The translations under genes and the position numbers were made by a program. The notes under the pieces were generated by a model. That model did not search any database. It was not told where the DNA came from and worked only from the letters and a program-made list of their open reading frames with translations. A DNA stretch of 11,540 nt from DATJQA01 sp038057515 (GTDB lineage Bacteria > Patescibacteriota > Minisyncoccia > UBA6257 > 2-01-FULL-56-20). Each line of letters starts with the position of its first letter. Position 1 is the stretch's first letter. Location: assembly GCA_038057515.1 (NCBI GenBank), contig JBBUDB010000011.1, positions 1-11,540 of the forward strand, written 5' to 3'. This document shows, one piece after another, positions 1 through 6,808 of the stretch.

Positions 1-2694
1 TCACCATCGGCGGCGACACAATCAACGAATTCGTGGGCACCGGCCTCGTGATGTCCGGGAACTCCCTTACAACGTCCTTGGGCACCTCGATCGAGACCGG
101 CGAGATCACCGATGCCACGATCACGGGGGATGACGTGAACGCAAATATCGCCGGAGGAGGGCTCGTGAAAGACACTGCGGCGACACCAGATGAGATTGAC
201 GTGGGTGCTGGTTTCGGCATCACGGTAAATACTGACGACATTGCCATTGCTACCTCCACCAACTTCACGTGGGGAGGAACGCACACCTTCAGCGCGACCA
301 CCACGATGAACGGACACCTCGCGCTCTCCGGCGACGCCAACGAAGGACTTTCAGGCGGCGGTCTTACGGACTGTGATTTGGAAACCCAGACCTTAAACTG
401 GGATGCGGGCACCAATAAGTTTCTCTGTTTGGCTGACGCCGGAGCGGGAGCCGGCGCCAGCAACCTGCAGGAGGCCTATGTGGGAGGAAACATCATTGAT
501 ATCACCTCGGCGGAAGGGGCGTTGGACATTCAAGCGGTTTCCGCCAACTTCGACATTCTCGTCGGTTCGAGCACCGACACCGGCGATTTCCGCATCTGGG
601 ACGGAACAAACAACTGGTTCTTTGCGGATGAAAGCGCCGGTACCATTTCACTGGGCGGCGCGGCGTTCGGCGGAATCACTATTGCCACGTCCACCACGTT
701 TACCGCGCATCTCACGCTCTCCGGCGACGCCAACGAGGGGCTTTCGGGCGGAGGGTTGGCGGACTGCGACGCATCTAATCAGCGTTTGCAATGGGACATA
801 ACGACAAGCAAGTTTTCCTGTCTCACCGTGGCAAGTAGTTTACCGCAAATGGTCACTGCCCAAAACACAAACAACGTAACGTGGGCGGATGCCGATACCA
901 CAGATCTTTGGGCAACGCTCTCGGAATTGCAAATCACTGTTGCCGCCAATAGCGAAGTGTTGGTGTTAGCTTCTTTTTACACCACTGCCGTCGACCCGGG
1001 CAACAACCCCGTTTCTTTGGGCGTTCGTATAGATCAAGAAGGAGCCGGCATTGTATCCGATTGCGCCGACACCAACAACGTCAATATTTTCAGCGGCACA
1101 TACACCGACACCGCGGCTGGCGATCCCGCTGTCATAATTTCCGGGAGCACCGCGTTTGTAGATTCCGGTACGTCTGCCGGGGGGACATTCACGTACGCGG
1201 TGTGTACGGAAGGCGGAAGTACGGCGATCGGAGGCGGTACCTGGGTTATGGATGTAATGGAACTGACATTGTACGAAGTCAATGACGCCGGTGACTTGGC
1301 AGAGATTTATCCTACTGGCGACGAAAGCATAACTTCGGGCGAGGTCGTCAGTATAGATTCGACTCTTCCCGGAGGGATTCGAAGGACAGCCAGTGCGTAT
1401 GACGACAATATCCTAGGCGTAATCGCCACAAAGCCCGCGATGGTGATGGGGAGTACTGGTGGAAAGGGAATAGACGGAAAACCCGTTGCTCTCGCGGGGC
1501 GTGTGCCAGTCAGAGTGACGACGGAGAACGGGGAAATACAGCCTGGAGACAAGCTGACTTCCTCCGGAGTTCCCGGAGTCGCAATGAAAGCGACGAAGGC
1601 GGGCCCGATTTTGGGGATTGCGCTCGAAGAGTATCGGGAGGATGTCGCGGGAACGATCATTGCCTTTGTGAAGACGGGATATTTCACTGGGAGCAATCTT
1701 AAGGAGATTTTGGAGGGTGAAGATGAGATCAGCGAAAAAGACCTCGGGAAGTCGGTTCTTCTCCGCCTTACAAAGCAAAAAGAGCGATTGACCGCTTCGA
1801 GCACGCTTTCGGAAATCTTCACCGACCGCGTTGCCGCCGCACTTGAAGTCATCTCGCCGCGCGGCCTCTTCGACGGTCTTGAAGTGAACACCATCGGGGC
1901 GCTCGCCGATGCCGTTACGTTTACGTCCGACACAATCTTCTTCGGCAGGCCGTACTTCAATGCCGACACCGCCGGATTCGCGGTTATTAAATCAGGCGAC
2001 AGAAAAGCTGACGTGGTTTTTGAAAAAGAATATTTAGAACAGCCCGTTGTCAATGCCTCAATATCTTCCGAGGAAGACAGCGACATTTTTGATGAAAATA
2101 TTTTAGCAAATAATATCAACTTCATTATAACCAAGAAAACCGCCAAAGGATTTTCAATAGTTTTGAACAAACCGGCGCCCCAGGACATTAAATTTAGCTG
2201 GATTACTCTCGCCGTAAAAAGCGCCAAGACGTTCAGCTCAAAGCCGTTCGGGACGGATTTGACCCCCTCGATAAACTCACCGCAAAACGATAATCCGCCA
2301 CATCCCCCGAGCGTCGAGGAGCCACCACCGCAGTCGGAACCCGAAGAAGCGCCAAACAATGCCCCCGAGCCCGCGCCCGCGCCGCCGCTTGCGACCGAAG
2401 ACGGCGACACTGCCTTGCCCGCAGAGCNNNNNNNNNNNNNNNNNNNNNNNNNNNNNNNNNNNNNNNNNNNNNNNNNNNNNNNNNNNNNNNNNNNNNNNNN
2501 NNNNNNNNNNNNNNNNNNNNNNNNNNNCCGCGCCGGAGCCGCCTGCCGAGTCCCCGGAAGCCACCGAGCCAGCCGCTCCGCCCGCGCCGGAGCCGCCTGC
2601 CGAGTCCCCGGAAGCCACCGAGCCAGCCGCTCCGCCTGCGCTCGAGGCGCCAGCGCCTAGCCCCGCGCCCGCGCCCGCGCCGCCTACAGAGTAA
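1..2694 (+). CDS. Giant secreted fibre-like surface protein, 3' part (5' end outside window; internal assembly gap)
   Basis: The reading frame is open from the first bases, so the start lies upstream. Several layers are visible. Positions 1-840 hold glycine/threonine-rich beta repeats, including two copies of a Cys-bearing module (at 324 and 717). About 843-1285 is a probable beta-sandwich region. About 1290-1690 (DLAEIYPTGDE, ILGVIATKPA, GRVPVRV, GDKLTSSGVPGVAMKAT) resembles a domain found near the C-termini of large Patescibacteria surface proteins and phage appendage proteins. About 1945-2225 is a second beta domain (GDRKADVVFEKEYLEQPVVN, then KGFSIVLNKPAPQDIKFSW). From about 2260 there is a Pro/Ala/Glu-rich tail. 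The 100-N gap breaks the frame: the pre-gap frame would run to 2660 in Arg/Cys-rich nonsense, whereas the Pro-rich repeat continues in another frame and stops at TAA 2692-2694. The gene is therefore taken as one unit. Its role as an adhesin or fibre is inferred from composition. Confidence 0.75.
324..821 (+). repeat. Two copies of a Cys-containing module in the fibre protein
   Basis: Copies lie at 324-428 and 717-821, 393 bp (131 codons) apart. Both begin with LSGDANEGLSGGGL, followed by an (A/T)DCD motif. In each copy the two cysteine codons are exactly 19 codons apart (369 and 426; 762 and 819), which suggests a disulfide-closed loop per module. The DNA is also clearly related between copies, so the duplication is fairly recent or kept homogeneous. 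Confidence 0.75.
2428..2527. other. Scaffold gap (100 N)
   Basis: Exactly 100 undetermined bases, the usual placeholder for a gap of unknown size. The frames on the two sides are compatible only if the true missing length is a multiple of three, which 100 is not. The gap falls inside or beside a tandem repeat, which explains why assembly stopped there. Confidence 0.97.
2528..2635 (+). repeat. Tandem 54-bp repeat encoding an 18-residue Pro/Glu/Ala unit
   Basis: Two essentially identical 54-bp units at 2528-2581 and 2582-2635 encode APEPPAESPEATEPAAPP; a degenerate third begins at 2636. The array starts directly at the gap edge, so more copies may be hidden in the gap. This would be an extended wall-spanning or spacer segment at the protein's C-terminus. 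Confidence 0.9.
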
Positions 2695-2732
2695 GGTATC
2701 CCGTAAATTATGCCCGGTGGGCCATTGCGAAT

Positions 2733-2760
2733 TCGACAAGTTCACCGCAAATGGTATACT
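2733..2760 (+). promoter_or_regulatory. Candidate sigma-70-type promoter for the 2769 gene
   Basis: TCGACA at 2733-2738 (5 of 6 to TTGACA), a 16-bp spacer and TATACT at 2755-2760 (5 of 6 to TATAAT). Transcription would begin about 2766-2768, essentially at the ATG at 2769, giving a leaderless or nearly leaderless mRNA. It is a sequence match only. Confidence 0.5.
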
Positions 2761-2768
2761 CAAACTAT

Positions 2769-3185
2769 ATGGACAAAATACCCATCGACACCCCGCGCAT
2801 CCCGCGAAACATTCTCACCCTGCGGAACGCCGCTCTGTTCGTTGCGGTTATGCTCATCGCGGGAAGTTCGGGGACCGCGTATTATTTCTACAATCGGTTC
2901 ACGGAATCCAGGCAGAATCCGCAAAAATTCGCCCAAGAGGAGTCGCGCCAGCTCATCGCGCGGGTTGGTCAGTTGATCGTCCTGCCGGCGGGAGAGGAAC
3001 CGACCATTGCGACGGTGAACGACCCCGAGCGTCTCAAGGACCAACCGTTCTTCGCGCAAGCGAAAAAAGGCGACCGAGTGTTCATTTACACGAACGCGCG
3101 GAAAGCGATCCTCTATGATCCGACAGCCAACAAGATCATTGAGGTCGCACCCATAAATATCGGAGCTGCTCCGACTGCCCCCTAG
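2769..3185 (+). CDS. Small membrane-anchored protein with short extracytoplasmic domain
   Basis: A 138-residue protein. A basic N-terminus is followed by one hydrophobic segment at about residues 20-42 (ALFVAVMLIAGSSGTAYYF), then a charged stretch and a compact C-terminal part with LIVLPAGEEPTIATVNDPER, FFAQAKKGDRVFIYTN and LYDPTANKIIEVAPI. From memory this C-terminal pattern recurs in hypothetical proteins across Patescibacteria; its function is not known to me. An in-frame ATG at 2751 would add six residues, but it lies upstream of and inside the predicted -10 box, so 2769 is preferred. There is no Shine-Dalgarno. The gene sits 17 bp before the dockerin gene and is probably co-transcribed with it. 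Confidence 0.85.
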   Translation: MDKIPIDTPRIPRNILTLRNAALFVAVMLIAGSSGTAYYFYNRFTESRQNPQKFAQEESRQLIARVGQLIVLPAGEEPTIATVNDPERLKDQPFFAQAKKGDRVFIYTNARKAILYDPTANKIIEVAPINIGAAPTAP

Positions 3186-3202
3186 ACATCCAATCTCTCG
3201 CC

Positions 3203-4240
3203 ATGAGATTCGCCTTGGCCCTGGCCTTTGTTTTGTTTCTCGGCGCCAGAGGCGCAACAGCTGAAGACCTGACCAGCACGAACTTCATTTTGCGCGATCC
3301 GGTGATCACCGTTGAAGGCGGACAGTCAAACTCGCCCAGCTTTCAATACATTTCGGCGACCGGTCAGGTTGTTTCTGGAGAAAACGCCAGCACGAGCTTC
3401 ATCGGTCGCGCTGGCTTTCTTTATTTTTCCACCGGGACGGCCGCCGCGACGCCGCCGCCACCGCCACCCCCGTCGACCGGCGGCGGCGGAGGCGGATCGC
3501 CGATCACGACCGGCGCGGTGTTTTCCGGCCGGGCGTATCCCTTGAGTCGGGTTCACGTTCTGAAAGACGGCCAGCTGGCCGTCACTACGGTGGCCGGGCC
3601 GGACGCGAATTTCGAAGTTTCTTATACCGACCTTGATTCCGGCGAATATACTTTTTCGGTCATCGGCGAAGATGCGCAAGGGCGTCGCTCCCTAGCCCAT
3701 ACTTTTCCGGTTCGGGTCACCGCCGGATTCGTCGTCAAGATCAGCGGCATTTTTATAACACCGACAATCGCCGTTGATAAAACCGAGGTGAGAAAGGGCG
3801 ATAATATCGCCATTTTCGGGCAGAGCGTTCCGAAAGGCGACATCACGATCGAGGTAAACTCCGAAAATCAGGTATTTGCGCGCACCGAAGCCGATACGGA
3901 TGGCGTTTACCTTTACAATCTCGACACCAGCGAGTTTGAATTCGGCAATCATTCCGCCCGCTCAAAGGCGGCTATCGCCGGATCCATCACCCCTTTTGGC
4001 AAGACCGCGGGCTTTAGGGTCGGCACCCAAAGCTTGCCGGCGGAAGCCGCTCGGACGGTTCTTAAGGGAGACCTGAACAACGACGGGAGGGTAAATCTTG
4101 TCGACTTTTCAATTGCCGCCTTTTGGTATAAGCGCGTCTTGAGCGCGTCCTTTGCCGCGATTGAGAAAGAGAAACTTTCCGGCGACGGTAAGGTCAATTT
4201 GGTCGATTTCTCAATTATGGCGTACTACTGGACCGGGTAA
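3203..4240 (+). CDS. Secreted Ig-like protein with C-terminal type I dockerin
   Basis: A 345-residue protein. Residues 1-20 are a signal peptide with an ATA/ED cleavage site. Residues 21-75 (TSTNFILRD, ENASTSFIGRAGFLYF) resemble N-terminal modules of CPR secreted proteins. A Pro7-Ser-Thr-Gly6 linker follows, then two beta-sandwich regions at about 100-175 and 176-275. Residues 287-345 form a dockerin with two Ca-loop repeats. The first has all expected ligands at loop positions 1, 3, 5, 9 and 12 (D290, N292, D294, N298, D301). The second (K324 to D335) keeps S326, D328, N332 and D335, but has Lys where Asp is usual at position 1. Both repeats share VNLVDFSI. Type I dockerins bind cohesins with calcium, and the two following genes encode cohesin-like domains, so docking to them is the natural inference. 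No catalytic domain is seen; an adhesin or scaffold role is more likely than an enzyme. No Shine-Dalgarno precedes the ATG. Confidence 0.85.
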   Translation: MRFALALAFVLFLGARGATAEDLTSTNFILRDPVITVEGGQSNSPSFQYISATGQVVSGENASTSFIGRAGFLYFSTGTAAATPPPPPPPSTGGGGGGSPITTGAVFSGRAYPLSRVHVLKDGQLAVTTVAGPDANFEVSYTDLDSGEYTFSVIGEDAQGRRSLAHTFPVRVTAGFVVKISGIFITPTIAVDKTEVRKGDNIAIFGQSVPKGDITIEVNSENQVFARTEADTDGVYLYNLDTSEFEFGNHSARSKAAIAGSITPFGKTAGFRVGTQSLPAEAARTVLKGDLNNDGRVNLVDFSIAAFWYKRVLSASFAAIEKEKLSGDGKVNLVDFSIMAYYWTG

Positions 4241-4242
4241 AC

Positions 4243-4284
4243 TAGGATATAGGATATAGAATATAGGATTTAGAATTTAGGATA
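4243..4284 (+). repeat. Left heptamer array (6 x TAGRATW)
   Basis: Six uninterrupted 7-bp units: TAGGATA, TAGGATA, TAGAATA, TAGGATT, TAGAATT, TAGGATA. The last base of unit 6 is the A of the ATG start codon. TAGAAT at 4271-4276 also fits a -10 box (5 of 6) seven bases before the ATG, so the array might double as promoter. Confidence 0.9.
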
Positions 4285-5537
4285 TGGATAACAAACAATT
4301 AAAATCATTTAAGGATTTAACCGTTTGGCAAAAAGCGGTTGATTTAGCTGCGCTTGTATATTCTGTGACTGAAAAATTTCCCAAATCAGAATTATACGGC
4401 GTCACAAATCAAATGAGGCGTTCGGCAGTATCTATTAGCTCAAATATTGCTGAAGGTTTCAAAAGAAGTCACCAGAAAGAGAAATTACAATTTTACAATG
4501 TTGCGTATGCCTCAACAGCTGAATTAGAGAGCCAGATAGAAGTTTCTTGCAGATTAAATTTTCTTCATGATGACGATTATCAGAAATTAAATACTTCTGC
4601 CACCGAAATCGGGAAAATGATTGATGGTTTGATCAAATCCTTTAATAGAAAATCTCCGAAATTCTATATTCTAAATTCTATATTCTTTTTTGTTTTTCTA
4701 ACTCCTATATTCTATATCCTAAATCCTCCTTCTACTCAGGCGGCGGTACTTTACTTTGGCGCCCCGGGACAAGAAGTCGGCCTCCTGAAAAATTTTGAAG
4801 TTGGCGTATTTTTGGATACCGAAAGCGAGAGCATAAATGCCGTCCAGGGCGAAATCACCATTCCGGTAGACGCGCTGGATTTGCGCGAGATTCGGGACGG
4901 CGCCTCGATCATCAATTTCTGGCTTGAGCGGCCCAAGCTAGCTGGCGCCCAAATTAAATTCTCCGGCATTACCCCCGGCGGGTACACCGGCGGGCAGGGC
5001 CCTCTTTTCTCATTCGTACTGCTTCCCAAACAGCTTGGAAAAATCAGCATTGATGCCGCGAACGTAGAAGTTCTTAAAAACGACGCGGAGGGCTCTCTGA
5101 TTGAAACCAGAATTGCGCCGCTCACGCTCAAAGTGGCGGAAGGGGTATCGCTTCCGGAATTTTCCAGCCCCCCGGACGCCAATCCGCCGGAGTTCTTCAC
5201 GCCCGAAATCGCAAAGGATCTTAATCTCTTCGGCGGCCAATGGTTTTTGGTCTTTGCCACCCAAGACAAGGGTTCCGGGATCGACCGTTATGAGGTGCGC
5301 GAGGGGAACCGCCCGTTCACCGTCGCGACCAGCCCGTATCTCCTGGAGAATCAAAGCCTGAACAGGGAGATCGAGGTCCGCGCCCTTGACCGCAGTGGCA
5401 ATGAACGGCTGGTTATGGTTAAACGGCCGGGTCAGGAAGATTATTTCACGAACCCATTACTCTGGACTGCCCTACTTCTCGTAATCGGTGTATTATATAT
5501 TCTGTGGGCATGGATAAAAGTAAAAAAGAGAAAATAA
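4284..5537 (+). CDS. Fusion: IVS/S23-type four-helix bundle + export segment + cohesin-like domain + C-terminal membrane anchor
   Basis: A 417-residue reading frame of two unlike parts. Residues 7-121 match the 23S rRNA IVS/four-helix-bundle family (FKDLTVWQKAVDLA, FPKSELYGVTNQMRRSAVSI, SNIAEGF), normally a free cytoplasmic protein of about 120 residues. Residues 127-147 are strongly hydrophobic (FYILN occurs twice) and end in STQAA, like a signal peptide. Residues 155-285 are cohesin-like and related to the next gene (shared INAxQG and IIxxWxxxP). About 300-380 is an Ig/FN3-like region (DKGSGIDRYEVREG, VRALDRSGNE). Residues 389-411 are a transmembrane helix followed by KVKKRK. A full fusion would place a cytoplasmic bundle before an exported domain. 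An internal start at Met112 (4617) would give a normal signal peptide, with n-region MIDGLIKSFNRKSPK. Either two overlapping products or one fusion is possible. The next gene overlaps the 3' end by 28 bp. Confidence 0.8.
   Translation: MDNKQLKSFKDLTVWQKAVDLAALVYSVTEKFPKSELYGVTNQMRRSAVSISSNIAEGFKRSHQKEKLQFYNVAYASTAELESQIEVSCRLNFLHDDDYQKLNTSATEIGKMIDGLIKSFNRKSPKFYILNSIFFFVFLTPIFYILNPPSTQAAVLYFGAPGQEVGLLKNFEVGVFLDTESESINAVQGEITIPVDALDLREIRDGASIINFWLERPKLAGAQIKFSGITPGGYTGGQGPLFSFVLLPKQLGKISIDAANVEVLKNDAEGSLIETRIAPLTLKVAEGVSLPEFSSPPDANPPEFFTPEIAKDLNLFGGQWFLVFATQDKGSGIDRYEVREGNRPFTVATSPYLLENQSLNREIEVRALDRSGNERLVMVKRPGQEDYFTNPLLWTALLLVIGVLYILWAWIKVKKRK
4660..4728 (+). repeat. Right heptamer array, inverted relative to the left one
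   Basis: Units AATTCTA, TATTCTA, AATTCTA, TATTCTT, then a T-rich interruption at about 4688-4693, then TTTTCTA, ACTCCTA, TATTCTA, TATCCTA and AATCCTC. These are reverse complements of the left-array units. The array is translated in the fusion gene and yields the hydrophobic FYILN-containing segment. In RNA, the left and right arrays could pair into a long stem around the four-helix-bundle coding sequence. Confidence 0.85.
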
Positions 5538-6592
5538 GCAAAACCCATCTTAAAAATATCTCCGGCCGCGCTATTTTTAAGATTGGTTTTGCCTCCGCGC
5601 TTGCCGGCCTGCTGTTCTTTGCCGCCGCTGCTTTTGCGGAAGCGGCCTCCTTGCGTTTTGTTCCCCAAACGGGAACATTCTACAAAGACGAAAATTTCAC
5701 CGTGAACGTGACGGTGGACGCCGATGTCCCGATCAATGCGGCGCAGGGGCTGGTAACTTTTCCAACCGAATATCTCGAAGTTATTTCGGTACAGCGAAAC
5801 AATATTAATTCAATCATCGATCTCTGGGTCCAGAAACCGTCCTTTTCGAACGCAGGGGAAGTCGGCAATGTCAGTTTTGAGGGAGTGGCCTTAAACCCCG
5901 GATTTATCGGGGAGGCGGGCGTAGTAACGCAGATCACGTTCCAGGTGAAAAAGGCCGGTACGGCGGATCTGTATTTCGCCGAGTTCTCGATACTCGCCAA
6001 CGATGGGGTGGGAACCAATGTGGCCACGGCGAACGGCAGCGCCCGCTTCACTCTTTCGCCGGCCCGGCCGTTGCCCAAGCCGAAATCAGCCGAGCAGGGA
6101 AGTCTGGATTTGATCGCGGAAAAAATCGGTTCTTTCGAGAACGCGCTTGAAAATCTGCGTCCGGCAAAAACCGGGGGCAACGGGGCTTCGGCCTTCTGGG
6201 ACGTTTTGCCCGGCTTTCTGAAGATTGGCATTCTGATTCTGGTCGGAGTCGCAACCCTATTGCTGATTTTCATCATTATCAGCTTGGGCGTCATCACTTT
6301 GATCTGGATTTGGTCTCGCGCTTGGCGCCGCAAAGCGGACTTTTCTCGATGGGTTAGATCGGCGGGGCAAGGGACCCTGAACTTCGGCAAAAAAACTTTG
6401 GTTTTTATGAAGTTAGCGGAAAAAGAAGTTGCCGGCGATCTTAAATATGCCGCTAAGGAATTGAACCGAGATGTCCGGGTGGCGAAAGAAGACCCATCTT
6501 TCGCGGTGATCCTCAAAAACTACTGGGCTTCGATTTGGAAAGTTATTAAGCGTTTCTTAACTTATAATAACCGCGCTGGAAAGGGGGACTAG
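5510..6592 (+). CDS. Membrane-anchored cohesin-domain protein with cytoplasmic tail
   Basis: A 360-residue protein from the ATG at 5510; a GTG two codons upstream is possible but less likely. A basic n-region and hydrophobic core end in AFAEAA at about residue 46, forming a signal peptide. Residues 48-183 are a cohesin-like beta sandwich (FTVNVTVDADVPINAAQGLVTFP, YLEVISV, GVVTQITFQVKKAG), which is the typical pattern of cohesins and related carbohydrate-binding folds. A Pro/Lys linker and a short helical segment (200-217) lead to a transmembrane helix at about 238-267, followed by WSRAWRRK and a charged cytoplasmic tail of about 90 residues with no domain I recognise. The start overlaps the previous gene by 28 bp, implying translational coupling. 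It is the second cohesin-like anchor beside the dockerin gene and a likely docking partner for it. Confidence 0.85.
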   Translation: MDKSKKEKISKTHLKNISGRAIFKIGFASALAGLLFFAAAAFAEAASLRFVPQTGTFYKDENFTVNVTVDADVPINAAQGLVTFPTEYLEVISVQRNNINSIIDLWVQKPSFSNAGEVGNVSFEGVALNPGFIGEAGVVTQITFQVKKAGTADLYFAEFSILANDGVGTNVATANGSARFTLSPARPLPKPKSAEQGSLDLIAEKIGSFENALENLRPAKTGGNGASAFWDVLPGFLKIGILILVGVATLLLIFIIISLGVITLIWIWSRAWRRKADFSRWVRSAGQGTLNFGKKTLVFMKLAEKEVAGDLKYAAKELNRDVRVAKEDPSFAVILKNYWASIWKVIKRFLTYNNRAGKGD

Positions 6593-6623
6593 GAAGGGCG
6601 TAGGGAATATCCGAAGAATTCAG

Positions 6624-6645
6624 AAAACCGGCTCGCGCGAGGCGG
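6624..6645 (-). terminator. Weak intrinsic terminator downstream of tRNA-Leu
   Basis: Read on the minus strand, CCG-C-CTC, loop GCGC, GAG-C-CGG forms a six-pair hairpin with one C-C mismatch, followed by TTTTC. It lies about 30 bp beyond the tRNA 3' end. The U-tract is short, so this is tentative. Confidence 0.4.
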
Positions 6646-6675
6646 AATCTGTCTCTGGTTTGCAATTTCCTTGCG

Positions 6676-6762
6676 TGGTGCCGGGGGCGGGACTTGAACC
6701 CGCAAGCCCTTTCGAGCACAGGATTTTGAGTCCTGCATGTTTGCCAGTTTCATCACCCCGGC
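6676..6762 (-). tRNA. tRNA-Leu (anticodon CAA)
   Basis: A class II tRNA of 84 bases plus an encoded CCA (6676-6678). Acceptor stem GCCGGGG (6756-6762) pairs with CCCCGGC (6680-6686), discriminator A at 6679. T arm GCGGG-TTCAAGT-CCCGC is at 6687-6703. The anticodon arm is CAGGA-CTCAAAA-TCCTG at 6719-6735, with the CAA anticodon at 6726-6728. The long variable arm at 6704-6718 has stem GCTC/GGGC and loop GAAA. The three-pair D stem ATG/CAT carries GG in its loop. The long variable arm and CAA anticodon agree on leucine (UUG codons). Confidence 0.95.
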
Positions 6763-6770
6763 TTTCGCCG

Positions 6771-6799
6771 TTGATTATGGCGCAAAATCATCGTAAAAT
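6771..6799 (+). promoter_or_regulatory. Candidate parA promoter
   Basis: TTGATT (6771-6776), a 17-bp spacer and TAAAAT (6794-6799; 5 of 6), with the ATG nine bases beyond the -10 box. The mRNA would have little or no leader, which fits the absence of a Shine-Dalgarno. It overlaps the tRNA promoter on the other strand. Confidence 0.5.
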
Positions 6800-6802
6800 C
6801 AA
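6774..6802 (-). promoter_or_regulatory. Candidate tRNA-Leu promoter
   Basis: On the minus strand: TTGATT (6797-6802), a 17-bp spacer and CATAAT (6774-6779; 5 of 6). Transcription would start about 6767, a few bases before the mature tRNA 5' end at 6762. Confidence 0.5.
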
Positions 6803-6808
6803 CGTGTT

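Larger units (their letters stand above)
4243..4728 (+). mobile_element. Candidate IVS-like element: four-helix-bundle coding unit between inverted heptamer arrays
   Basis: An AT-rich island (126 of 360 bases G or C, 35% by hand count, at 4321-4680) lies between DNA of 53-57% G+C. It begins 2 bp after the dockerin gene's stop and ends inside the signal-peptide region of the next gene. It consists of a heptamer array, a full-length four-helix-bundle coding unit and an inverted heptamer array. A 19-base perfect inverted repeat (TAGGATATAGAATATAGGA at 4250-4268; complement at 4703-4721) links the ends. IVS proteins of this family were first known from insertions in 23S rRNA genes bounded by inverted repeats. 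Calling this a mobile unit is inference; no target-site duplication is evident to me. Confidence 0.5.

Noticed and set aside
1307..2410. 367-codon open frame on the minus strand
   Set aside because: It lies entirely opposite the fibre gene, whose protein has coherent domains. The minus-strand translation is Ser/Pro-rich with no recognisable motif.
2751..2768. Upstream ATG for the small membrane protein
   Set aside because: It lies before the predicted transcription start and contains part of the -10 box; the ATG at 2769 gives a normal membrane-protein N-terminus.
3203..4240. Cellulosomal enzyme because of the dockerin
   Set aside because: No glycoside hydrolase, esterase or other catalytic motif is visible; the remainder is beta-sandwich and linker.
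4243..4728. CRISPR array suggested by short regular repeats
   Set aside because: Units are 7 bp, contiguous and without spacers, and the two arrays are inverted to each other. No cas genes are present.
5491..5509. Another copy of the heptamer element before the second cohesin gene
   Set aside because: TATTATATATTCTG looks similar but encodes the VLYILW of the upstream membrane helix and does not continue as an array.
5680..6516. 278-codon open frame on the minus strand
   Set aside because: Opposite the second cohesin gene, with no motif and no plausible start context; a shadow frame.
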